Shown: positions 49,400 to 60,538 of the stretch, in pieces
How the letters are laid out: every line of letters begins with the position of its first letter
Position numbering within the stretch: position 1 is the first letter of the stretch
Origin: Spinacia oleracea
Taxonomy: Eukaryota > Streptophyta > Magnoliopsida > Caryophyllales > Amaranthaceae
Direction of reading: 5' to 3'
Length of the DNA stretch: 64,000 nt
Assembly: GCF_020520425.1 (NCBI RefSeq)
Contig: NC_079487.1
Location: 87,983,141-88,047,140 of the forward strand
Notes under the pieces: model-generated
Seen by the model: only the letters and a program-made list of their open reading frames with translations
The model's database searches: none
What the model was told of the DNA's origin: nothing
Made by a program: the position numbers and the translations under genes

Positions 49400-52300
49400 A
49401 TGGAAGTTCTTCCTGATGTTGAGGCCACTCAATATTTGAGGTGACTATGTTTTCTTCTTCTAATTTCTTTTCTTTTTTTTATTGTTCTGGGTTTTAAAAG
49501 AACAATTATGGGTTTCATTTGATCAGCTTTTATGGGAATGTAGATCATTCAATATTTAAATCATTCATAAGTGATTGATGCATGTTGGATTATTGTTCAT
49601 TTTTTTGTATTTTTTTTATAATACAACATGATTCATTGTGAATCATTCATCTTTCATTTCTCAGCATTGCTGTTTGCAGTGAGTCTGATTAGATCAGAAA
49701 GTGTAAAACTTTTGTTAAATTGGCTGTGTTACCTTAAATCTTTAATGTTGTTGTACCTAATATTTTGTATTGTAATCACATATGGTACTCGTATTGCATG
49801 TGATTAGATACATTAACTACCATATTAACTTTGCATAATACTATCACATTATAATGTTGGGGCTATAAGTGGTAATGGTGGTCCCCCCGAATCGAGGAGT
49901 CGGAGTGCATCTGTCACTCTGTCAGGCTGTCACTGAGTCAGTCACCAATCAATACCAGAATAAGTAAAAGAAAGTAAAGTGAGGTGGATGATCATGTAGA
50001 TTGTGTCATATGACAGAAAAGGCTGTTACCCAGTTAGTCCAAAACAATTTGTCAGAAAGTTGCAGAAGACTTAGATTTTTGGTATACTTCAAGAATTGCT
50101 GAATTATGAACACAAGTGAGAGATGAAATAATGACATTGTGGCAAATGCGGAAACTGCATAATGTCTGTTAACTACTTCGGCTATTATTTGTTATAAATA
50201 ACTAAAAGCTGTGTGTTTGTTGCATTTGTATTGATCTAGTGAATGAATTTGGATTAAACTACTTACTTTAGTACATTTCGTTGATTATAAATGAGAGGGA
50301 GTGTGTAACCCATATGTATTAATTTGAGTATGTAGAGGGTATTGAGTTCTTAAGTGATTTTGAGGGGTTTCAACTTAGTTGAAATAGAAGTTCTCAGTTT
50401 CTCACTATATTGTGCATTTGTGCTACTAATATACTACAACAATATGCAGAGAAGACTATCTTGTTGTGGCCAGGGTTGTGGAGTAATTTAGGATTCAACC
50501 GTGAACTTATTATCTTATTTTCTTAGTGTTTACAATTTTCAAACTGGTATCTCTTGCCTACAGTTTATTTGCTGCCTTGTCTTATGGAGCAACTTCAATG
50601 GCTATGGTCTTCCTCAACAAGGCAATCCTCATGGAATACTCGTACTCAATGACTCTCCTGACAGTCCAGGTACGTGGTGGGATTTACACTTGAAACATGT
50701 GATTTCTAAACTTAGCATTGTGTTAATATCTGCCTTGTTTTACCTTGTTCAATTCATCAATTGAGTTGTGCTTGTTTTATGTTCAGCAAATTGCAACTGC
50801 TCTGCTTATTCACACCGGTCGTGTGATGGGATACACAAAGGCCAAGGCTTTGAGCATGGATACTGCTAAGAAGCTTCTTTGGGTGTCACTTTTCTACAAT
50901 GCCAATGTAGCCTTTGCTTTAGCAAGCTTGAAAGGAGTTAACATTCCCATGTATATTGCGATCAAACGACTTACGCCGCTTGCTGTACTGGTGGCTGGAT
51001 TCTTTTCAGGGAAGAAAAGACCTTCAAGACAGGTTTTTTGCACTTATCATTTTAGTTCCACGGCAAAGATTTATCAAAATCTTTTGTGCAAATGTTTGTT
51101 ACTCCCTAGATAAGGATGCTGCTTTTTTCAGTATTCTAGTTTGCTATCAGATGGTGAGAGTAAGTGAACAACGGATGCTAGTTCATCTTTAGCTATCCAT
51201 ACGGATGCATATGTTTCTGCATTAGGATGTGATTTTAGTTACCTCTATATGGTTGGATATGCAGGACTTTTTCAGGAAGTTAATTGGTGCTTGACTTGGA
51301 AACAGTGTGTTTCTGTACATAAGGAGCAAGGCTAAATGCATCTGGCTGCTGAATTTTCAGTTGTATGCCAAAATGCACATGGTGGTGATTGTATACCGGG
51401 AGCATTGAATTTAGCTTTGGCCTTACTTTATAACTCTCGTGTGTCCTAGATTACTTGGTTTTTTTTATCATTGGGTTAAAAATATACTAAGTTTTAGATT
51501 CTTTTGATAGGAATGTACTGTACGTCCTACATAATCATGCAGGTTAACAGCTGTTTGGCTATTGTTTTTGTTCAGGTCAGTCTTTCAGTGATTCTCACAG
51601 CTGTTGGGGTACTTATTGCAGCACTTGGAGATTTTTCCTTTGATCTTTTTGGTTACAGCTTGGCATTAATTTCTGTCTTTTTTCAGGTAATCTTTGCCTT
51701 GACGGCTAATGCTATGTATAGATGCTTTTTCTCTTCAATTTTTCATTGTTACAACAGACAAAACTTGGATTCCATCATCTTTGTTTTGTGGGGGTAATGG
51801 AATGTTCGTTATGGATGCAGACAATGTACTTAGTCTTAGTTGAGAAATCTGGTGCAGAAGATGGGCTTTCATCGGTGGAGATTATGTTCTATAACAGCTT
51901 TTTATCAATTCCAGTTCTTCTGTTTCTCATTGTAGCAACAAAAGAGTTTCCTGATTCATTATCTTTGTTGTTTGCCAAGGTAAGATATCAATCTCGTCCT
52001 TGTGTTTGAAATCATGTTGTTTTACAAGATCCAGATCAATATCATGACACCTTCATGTATTGGGAACTGAATGCTCTTTTCAAATTCAAGAACCAGATAA
52101 GTATCAAAACGAGTACAATTTAAGTAAAACATGTGATTTTTATTTCATCTGATTGAATATAGTAATGTGATTTTGAACTGTGGAACAGAGTTCTTCCCTG
52201 TCGTTTTTGGTGATCCTTACTACTTCTCTAATCATGGGAATTGCTCTCAACTTCACCATGTTCCTGTGCACAATAGTCAACTCTGCTCTGACAACAACTA

Positions 52301-52592
52301 TTGTTGGAGTTCTGAAAGGTGTTGGATCAACGGTATGGATGGATATCTTCCTTTTGTAAATAATAATTAGCTTGTTTATCTGGAAGGTTAGATAAATGTA
52401 ACTAACTTGTTTTTTTCTGTAACTCAGACCCTTGGATTTGTGTTGCTGGGAGGAGTAGAAGTACATGCTCTGAATGTGAGTGGATTGGTTATCAACACTG
52501 CAGGAGGCATCTGGTATTCTTACGCTAAATACCACGAGAAGAGAAAGAAACTACCTAAGACGACTCTTGATGTGGAGGCACATCGAAAATAA
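49400..52592 (+). CDS. Nucleotide-sugar transporter, SLC35D/TPT family
   Basis: Golgi or ER membrane antiporter expected to exchange a nucleotide sugar for the matching nucleotide monophosphate. Exons: 49400-49440, 50564-50669, 50787-51032, 51576-51686, 51821-51979, 52189-52332, 52428-52592; 972 bp, 323 aa, all GT-AG. Landmarks in order: ALSYGATSMAMVFLNKAILM (first helix with the conserved NK), SMTLLTVQQIATALL, FYNANVAFALASLKGVNIPM, YIAIKRLTPLAVLVAGFF (IKRLTP-type helix), GVLIAALGDFSFDLFGYSLA, TMYLVLVEKSGAEDGLSSVE, FYNSFLSIPV, NFTMFLCTIVNSALTTTIVG (the NSALTT block of this group) and LGFVLLGGVEVHALNVSGLV. It ends with a Lys-rich tail (YHEKRKKLPK). The SLC35D-like signature points to UDP-HexNAc or UDP-glucuronate type substrates, but the substrate cannot be read from sequence. 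Exon 1 encodes only 14 residues. Confidence 0.9.
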
Positions 52593-53159
52593 TAGCATTT
52601 TTAGTTTTTACTTTGTTACTTTCATTTTGATACACATCATTTTTTACATCCGATGTATACTTCATATGAACCTCAGAAATAGAGATATATCTGTCACACA
52701 TTGTTCAGAAAGAAATACAAGATGTTGAAAGATCAAGGGATTTTACTTGTTCATAGATTTTCTGGAAACAAGTGAGTTGGAAATCTGAAGACGGATTGCA
52801 CTTACATTATTTAAATAAATTTTGACTACTTAAAGAATCATTTGGAGATTAGAACGGCACAATGCTAATGAACATTGATATGGCAATAACTATAAAAACC
52901 TAGCTCCAACGAATTTCAGACCGTCTTCTTCTGTGTAAAAGTTTAAGAGAAGATCATTCACTGAAATTTCTGTCAAAATCACGAATTTGATTAACTATCT
53001 GCACAATCATTTCAATGCAAATGTACAACATATCACCCAAAAAAGGAGGGATAAAAGTAAATTTCATCTACACATGCATTCTGGCTTTTGCACAACAGGG
53101 ACTACGGAGCAACTCGGATAACATGACCTATATTTAATCTGATTATTAATTAGTAGTAT
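52593..53159. other. Convergent gap between transporter and CNGC
   Basis: 567 bases holding both 3' untranslated regions. No other feature is recognised. Confidence 0.6.
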
Positions 53160-55987
53160 TTAAGGGTCAGAAAAGAAGTCAGGATCTTGAGGCTTAATCA
53201 TCTTAGGCAACTCAATTTCCCTGCCTCTTTGTGCACCTTTTCGCGCATTGCCTGCAAATCTTTTTGCCAAAAGAGTGACTCCGAGCTGTTGGATAGCTTG
53301 AGATGAAGTTGCTGTTTCACCATTATTATTGTCATCAGGGGCTCGTTCTTGGCTTTCAAACTCAACATTATCATATTGTGAAAATGAACTCGACTGAGTA
53401 AAAGAACCCGAAAATGATTCTCTAGAACTTAAGCTTTGAGTCATTTTTCTCTTCTTAAACCGTCTCCAAGCAGCTTGAATAAAGCAGGCTCCCCAAGTTC
53501 GCCAGTGGTGAGAATAGTAACGGAAAGTGTGTTGTAGCTTTTTACTGTGAAGACGCCTAAACTGATTTGCCACGAATTTGAGGTCTTCTGCTTGTAATGA
53601 AAAAGCTTCTACTTCCTCTATTGCTTTAACAGTTCTTGTGGAAGACGGGAAATTAGCAGCATTTGGAAGTAGGGCCCATGCAAGAAGCTCTTCACCACAG
53701 AAGTCTCCTGGTCTTAATAAGATGGAATTGAAAAATCCTGATCGTCCTCCATTTGTGGTTGAGCTGTCTAGTTTCCCTCTTATTATAAAGAGCATTTCTG
53801 TAACAGGATCACCCTCGCGAACAATGAAAGTGCCTGCAGTATTTAGCGAAGATCTAAGTCGCTCACATATGGCATCCAGTAGTTGATTATCCATTGAAGC
53901 AAAAAAAGGGACCTGCACATGCATCAAGGAAATGCTCATTTAGTCTATATATTGTTCAGTATGGAGTATAGTTTAAGGGAGAATATGGTGCAGAGATGAT
54001 GACTTACTCGGCGAACAAGATCCAAGCACAGATGGCTTTGGATATCACGGCGTAGATCTATAGGCAAGGAAGTTAGAATTGCTTCTTCATTAACACCTCG
54101 GGTTGCCAGCCACTTGTACTGAACAAACCGTCTCACTCTTACTCGTAGGTGAGGAGGGAGCTGGCGATGTTTCATCCACTCCTCAGTGTCCCGCCTCCTA
54201 AGCCTCCATTCCTCCAGCCTCGAAGTGATAGATTGCAGATAGGTCTACAAGTCAATTTTGCAATGGAAGTCATAAAACAAGGGAAATCTGACAAGGAAGG
54301 ATAAAGAAAGCAAGGTTCCTTACCTGCATGTTACCGATTAAGAGGGAAAACAGAACCAGACCGATTATGGCAATGAAAATGCAGATTAAGGTTTCCCAGG
54401 CGTATGTGCTTGATTCCAAATTCTGTCCATATGAACTGCAAAGTAAACAAAAATAAGATATCAAACCATAACAAAGGGAAAGCTGTAACATATAGTATGA
54501 ATGAAGAAGCAACTTAGTATAGTTTAGTTACCTCAACTGTTGTAATCCCCACCACAAACAATAGAAGTACTTGTCCATGAAATTGTCTGAGACAATATCT
54601 TTCAGTATTGCATTTACAAATATCCCATACTCAAAAGTACTATTCGGGTTATTAGGATCACACGTAGAGAACACTTGGGTGCTATTAGCCCAAATGATAC
54701 GATCACCATCATCTTTAGTACTGCAATCCAAGTATTTGAGAAGGCAATCCACAGGGGCTTTTTCATGTCTACAGGCTGTCTTCCAACATGCTGAGTACCT
54801 TTCTACAGATACTAGATACCAAGCCGCCCCTAAAATCTACAGGAAATAATTAAACTCAACCATTTCAAAACCATCGATCCACATGCATAAAAAAAAAACC
54901 ATTTCTTTGTTACTTGTCTGTAGAAAACATGTATAGTTCCTTACATGACTAGCCAACATGTAGAACATGAGATTATAAGCAGCTCCTGCCCAGGCTGTTT
55001 TCGTGACAACACCAGCAGACTTTATAATCTCAGCACTCAGCGGGAATATCAGATAAAACCGTGGAATATATTGGAAGAAAACAATCAATTGGAGTGCATT
55101 ATAGGTGCTTCTTGATTTAGACAGCTTAATTGCTGGAATTATAAACCATATCACAATCTGCAGGGAAAAAACATAACAATTTTCTTTCCATATCAACTAG
55201 TAGACATTAAAAGGTTAAATGTTTGGTAAAAAAAACTAAGAATTAGTTGTACCTGGGGAAGAGGTAATGCTGCAATGAGATCAATGAAGAAACCTGATCT
55301 GATATACCTTCTTGCAATCTCCTTCCTATCTAATACAAGTTCACCTCTTCCAAAGACGCGAGAGCTAGGTGCTACAAAAGCTGTACGGAACCTCACAAAG
55401 ACATGTAACATGTATAAAAAATCAGCAAGTGTACGAAAAAAGGTGACAACAGCACCCAAAGGCACATTCCTTGACATACAGAAGGAATTGTTTGGGGTAT
55501 CAACTTCAGGAAGGTAAAAGAACAATGGATCAACAAAGAGTGCCACAAGACACGCCACCAAGAAAATACGGTTCCATAATAAGACCACCTCACTTGATGG
55601 ATCCAAGGTCCTATTCCACCATGGTTCATCTTGTTTCCAAGGTCCATCAACTCCATTTCTTGTGAATACTCTGAAGGTAGGTAACTTGAAAGCTTCCCCT
55701 ATTCTGTTTATGCCACTCCCTATTCTGTTAATCCCTACACGGCTGCTTATTAATGGAGTTGTCTGTTTGTATGCTGGTGTGGCTGCATTTGATGATTTTT
55801 CTGATGACACTCCCCATGAAGAATAACTATTATTGAAGCTCTGATTTCCATTTTCATAAAAACTGCCACAAAACAAAACAACAAGATTGGATTAATGAAC
55901 CAACACAGATTAAACTACATTGATCCGAATTCAAAAGAACTATAGAAGCAGAAATTACCTTACTTGCTTATGCCTTTTGGAATCCAT
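53160..55987 (-). CDS. Cyclic nucleotide-gated ion channel, group III (CNGC14/17-like)
   Basis: Plasma-membrane cation (calcium) channel subunit. Exons on the minus strand: 55987-55959, 55862-55253, 55157-54945, 54836-54532, 54435-54324, 54244-54008, 53912-53160; 2259 bp, 752 aa. The 29-bp first exon gives MDSKRHKQV and joins SFYENGNQ, matching the start of CNGC14-type proteins. Six membrane segments follow: S1 near VVLLWNRIFLVACLVALFVD, the S4 region IPRFYLIFPLSAEI, and the AGAAYNLMFYMLASH helix. The pore GLQQLSSYGQN at residues about 382-391 has the group III GQN filter. The C-linker is YLQSITSRLEEWRLRRRDTE. The nucleotide-binding domain has the phosphate-binding cassette GDFCGEELLAWAL (residues 571-583), and an IQ calmodulin site FIQAAWRRFKKRK follows at 646-658. 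CNGC14 in Arabidopsis acts in auxin-triggered root calcium signals; whether this is its ortholog or that of CNGC17 is not decided. Confidence 0.94.
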
Positions 55988-57730
55988 GCTTGCTTGATAT
56001 GATTATATGAGTCAAATACATGAAAACTCAAACTAAATTACAGGCTTCAACAAAATAACAAAATCTTCTTCATTGGTAAGAAATTCTTTGACAAAATGAC
56101 AAAAAAAAAAGATGAAAAATAATTGTTTTTTGATTTGTGATTTTGCATCAGTTGACTTTCCTCTAGAAAACAAAAAGAACACCCAGTTTTCTGAGGAAGA
56201 ATGGTATGACTACAAGCAGCTAGGAGGGAGCTGGCAACATGGTCAGGAAAACAATTATTAAATTAAATTAAAAAAAAAAACACATACACACGAAACAAAG
56301 ATGACAGTAAGTACAGCTCAGACGGTTGTTACTTGTTCTTGGTTAGTTACAGGAACTTGTTCAAGGGAGGTGGGGAGGCTTTGGTTCACGACGTGACACC
56401 AATAATGTTTTATTTGACTACTTCAAATGATTAAAATTATGTTGAGCGTAATTCTGTTGGTTTGAGTCCCCCTCCCACTAGCGCGTGCGCCATATCCGGC
56501 CTTATAAAAAAAAACCAACTGTATAGACTTGAGATCGGCGGGTCTGATCCAAGCCACCGGCGACACAACTTAATTATATACACAACAGAGGTTTACAAGT
56601 GGAATAACAAATTCAATTATTTTTATAGTCTCTCCGATCCGTTGTTTAGTTTTCTGCTCAACTTCCGTTTTAATTCTAAGAAAACTACCCGGCTTACCGG
56701 TAACAAGTGATTGGATAAGTCTTGGTCCAAAAAAAAAAGAAAAAAAAGGATAGTAACATGCAACTGCTCATGTTAAAGAGGACGAAGTTAGTACTCCATA
56801 CAATATGCATAAGAAAATGAGACTTGAATTCCTTCAATATCTAATTTCAGAGTACGATGATTTGATAATTATCATTGGAATTTAATGTAATCACGTGCTC
56901 AAGTGCCCATACAGCTCATTGTATTAACTTCTTTATTCTAAAACTGGATAAATGTTGTAGTATACTCCTTTCGACTTAAATTAATCAATAACAAATATTA
57001 TATCACTAATTAAATTAAAGGGTAAGAAGAAGGTAGAAACGTTGCAAGTTGCAACCCACTACAACATCCAGTTGAATAGTACATTAGTCATTATTCCTTA
57101 AACTTTCAGTTGCTAATTATAGCTTGTGTAAACCAATTAACCAAACACCACCACATACCGACTACTCCGTATAATATACTGTACAAAGTATGGAGTACTC
57201 CGTAATAAACTTCATACTTCGTAATTTTTTTTATGTCATAGTAGTACAAGGTGTGGCCAATTTTAAGAGGGACCCATTGCGTTAATCGACATCACTTGCA
57301 GACACGTAAATTCCTCCTTATTCAACATAGGCTTAACCACAATTCTGCATAATACATAATTTAATCATCAAACACCGTGATTCTTAGGTTGAAACAGCTA
57401 CCACTAGAGACCCGACTTCTATAATTCTTGTAGCTTCATAGTAGAGAATAGATTAGAATTGGATTTACAATAATGAAAATCAATATGGAATGAGTTCAAG
57501 AGCACGCGTGGAAGGAACCCAACATTCCAAATTATTTTAGCAAAGACCGAAATTGACTGCAATGAAAGAAGGAACTCCAGCCGATTCATAACCTACATCC
57601 TATAATTAGGTAAAGCTATCTTGTAAAAGTACAATTAAAAAAAAAAGAAAACAAAGGATAAAAGATCACCTATGTAGTTATAAAAGATCAATAATTCAAT
57701 TAGCACTTTCAAGATAATTGTGTTAACACT
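55988..57730. other. Promoter side of CNGC and intergenic DNA
   Basis: AT-rich, without genes. TACTCCGTA occurs twice near a hairpin-like stretch at 57164-57206 (ACTACTCCGTATAATATACT, then AGTATGGAGTACTCCGTA). Confidence 0.5.
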
Positions 57731-58403
57731 TAGGGATGTCAATGAGCCGATACGCTCGTGAACAGTCTCGGTCAAAGTTCGTTCATTAATAAATAAACGA
57801 GCTTGAACAAAAATTTTAAGCTCGTTTAATAAATGATACTAGCTCTAACAACATAGTGTTCGGCTCGTATAGGCTCGCAAACAACTCGTTCATGTTCGTT
57901 TATAAGGTCGTTTATAAGCTTGTTTGTATTAAATTTCTAAAAAGAATATAACTATTTTTATTTATAGTAAATATAAGTTGTAATTATTTTGTTAGATTTT
58001 TATATTTAGAGTATTTTTATTTTAGGAGATTATAATTTATAAAATAGTATTACTAAGTATGCTATGCTAACTTTTTATTTGGGTTTGGTTATGTTGTTAT
58101 GTTTTATAATTTTTAAAAAATAATATTTCATTTATTAATATGATCGTTTGAATTCAATCTTGCTTGCTTATTAAGGCTTGTTTGTTAAAAGCTCGTTTGT
58201 TAAGGTTCGTTTGTTAATAGCTCGGCTCGGCTCGAGCTTGAACTTAAACAAGCTACTCATGAGCTAAGCTCGAACAATAAAAAACTTAAATGAGCCAAGC
58301 TCGAACAGGGAAAATGAAAGCTCGGTTAAGCTCGAGCTCGGAAATTTCTTATCAAGCCTAGCTCGAACAGTCAAATACTCGGCTCGGCTCGTTGACATCC
58401 CTA
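57731..58403. mobile_element. hAT non-autonomous element with perfect target duplication
   Basis: 673 bp; tips TAGGGATGTCAATGAGCCGA and, inverted, TAGGGATGTCAACGAGCCGA. The perfect 8-bp duplication TTAACACT lies at 57723-57730 and 58404-58411. The subterminal parts carry many GCTCG / CGAGC words in both orientations. The interior is AT-rich and non-coding. Confidence 0.92.
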
Positions 58404-58438
58404 TTAACACTTAGGAGAAGACCATCCACCAAACTTCA

Positions 58439-58644
58439 ATTGTATCAGATTGAATTTTTGAGACTGACCCGACAGAAGGCTCGACAAATCATAGCCCATC
58501 AGGGCAATGTCCATTAAGAGCCAGAACCGGCCCTCTACATAATTGTATCAGATTGAATTTTAGAGACTGACTCGACAGAAGGCTCGACAAATCATAGCCC
58601 ATCAGGGCAATGTCAATTAAGAGCCAGACCCGACTCTCTACATA
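58439..58644. repeat. 103-bp tandem duplication
   Basis: ATTGTATCAGATTGAATTTT starts at 58439 and again at 58542. The copies (including GGCTCGACAAATCATAGCCC and ATCAGGGCAATGTC) differ at only about six positions. Confidence 0.92.
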
Positions 58645-59820
58645 AATGGGCCACAACCACAGCTATGAAACAATAGGCACAATTTCATGTCACGACCACA
58701 GCCACAAGTCAAAATTGCTTGCACAGATGTAAAATAAATTGACCAACTTGCAGTTTGGCATAATGATTGATCACTTACCTAGAAGCGACACAACTAGAGT
58801 AGCAACAAGTTAAAAAAAAGTCAAATCTACCATATGGAGCTATAATTAGATATTACATTCTCTAGTTTTCAAACTGTATACTGTAGTAGTAGAACATCTG
58901 CCATGTTTACAGAGCTCATCGTCAGTCTGTCGTAGACTTCCGTATGTATCTCCCTCAATCAACTCAAGAGAGCACATAACACAGATAGCCTAAACAAATC
59001 ATCAGCCTTGAGTGAAACCACACACCAAGCCCTTAACAATACCAAATTGTCAAACTGCATAATAATCTGAGCAACTGAGCTCTCTTAAACAATTTGTTCA
59101 TTTGTTGGTTTGACTAACAAAGGAACAACCTTACAGCAGCAACATCCTTTGTTAACTATGTAAAAACATAAACACCAATTAACTTGCCAGAGTTGAGTAT
59201 GTGTAATGGATGAACACCACCAACCACCTCTAAACCACTTAACACGTACATACAGAACATATGAGTATTGAGTACCCCCCCAGCACCCAGAACAATGTAC
59301 ATGACAAGAAGTAACAAACAGCAGCAAATACACAAGTAAATCTAGCCACCAATATCATGATCTTAAACTAAAACAATTAAAAAGGTCTGTGAAAGTAACC
59401 AAGATCCTAAAGAAATTAATACCTCAAATCTTAATGAAAAAAACAATTTCCACTCCCAAAAATTTCTCTTAAACTTCCAATTCTGATAGCACACAATGGA
59501 CATTCACTAGTATGAAGTCAATAAAATCTGTTGTGGAGTACAAAATAGACACTCCCAAATCATTAACTACGGTCTACAGCTAAACCAGCCCCCTCCAAAC
59601 CCAGGAAACGAAGAGTAGACTGAACATTTAACCTAGAGAAGCAACAGGACCTGAAGTTGCCACTTGCTCCACAACTTGGTTGCCGTACTTTAAAGTACCT
59701 ACTCATGGGAACCCAATTAATAACTGAAACAATTAGGTCCTGAAGAACCTCAACTTTTACAAATGCTTGTACCTGACAGAAGAGATTCAAGCAGCTTCTC
59801 TATCAAGACAAATATCAAAA
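58645..59820. other. Intergenic, nothing recognised
   Basis: About 1.2 kb downstream of RSZ22 without a supported gene. Confidence 0.45.
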
Positions 59821-59822
59821 AA

Positions 59823-60200
59823 GAAGTCAACGTATGGGTGAGATGCATCAAGGTCGCGAGACTCAATCAAGTATGCTTTCCCAAGTGATGAAGGCAGCCA
59901 GGATCCACAATAACAAATAGTAATTAAAAAAAAAAGTCAACTTATGGGTGAGATGCATCATGCTGGAGAGACTCAATCAAGTAAGCTTTTCGAAGTGACG
60001 AAGGCAGTCGAGACCCACAACAATTCAAATTGAAGATCCTAGGGAAGGCCACAAGGAACAAAACCACAGGGGAGGGAGATGCACCATGCTGCTGAGTGAA
60101 CTAAGCGGACTTTTCCAAGTGACCAAGCCAGCCGGGATCCACAATAATTCAAAATTGAAGATCCTGGGGAAGGCAGCGAGCAACAAAACCACAGAGGAGT
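59823..60200. repeat. Three degenerate direct repeats downstream of RSZ22
   Basis: A unit GGTGAGATGCATCA..GAGACTCAATCAAGTA..AAGTGA(T/C)GAAGGCAG..GATCCACAA is seen at about 59835, 59947 and 60075 (the last with GGAGATGCACCATGCTG). The second and third copies also share TTGAAGATCCT(A/G)GGGAAGGC. Confidence 0.75.
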
Positions 60201-60538
60201 GTAGAAGCAGAAAACCAATGACGCAGAAGCAGAAGAGGCTCACTACCAATGTAGCAGAACCATGAAGACAACCTCGACACAAGAAAAACAGTACAAAACT
60301 TAGCCAGCTATTTTGCAATGTACTGAAAAGCATATTGTTAACAGTATCTAGCCAATCATTAAGTTTAAAACAAATTGCCTCTATACGCAGCATAACAAAT
60401 ACTAATTAACACAGAAAGAAAAGAACTTAACCAAATCCAAGATTTGAGGTTGCAGACAGCACCCAGCTTAACATAGTTGAACGATGTCCAAGCATACTAC
60501 AGACAAAACATCGTTATTTTCATATTAAACAACCCAAA

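Noticed and set aside
56455-56510. tRNA box B-like GGTTTGAGTCCCC
   Set aside because: No box A at the right distance and no cloverleaf; at most a SINE scrap.
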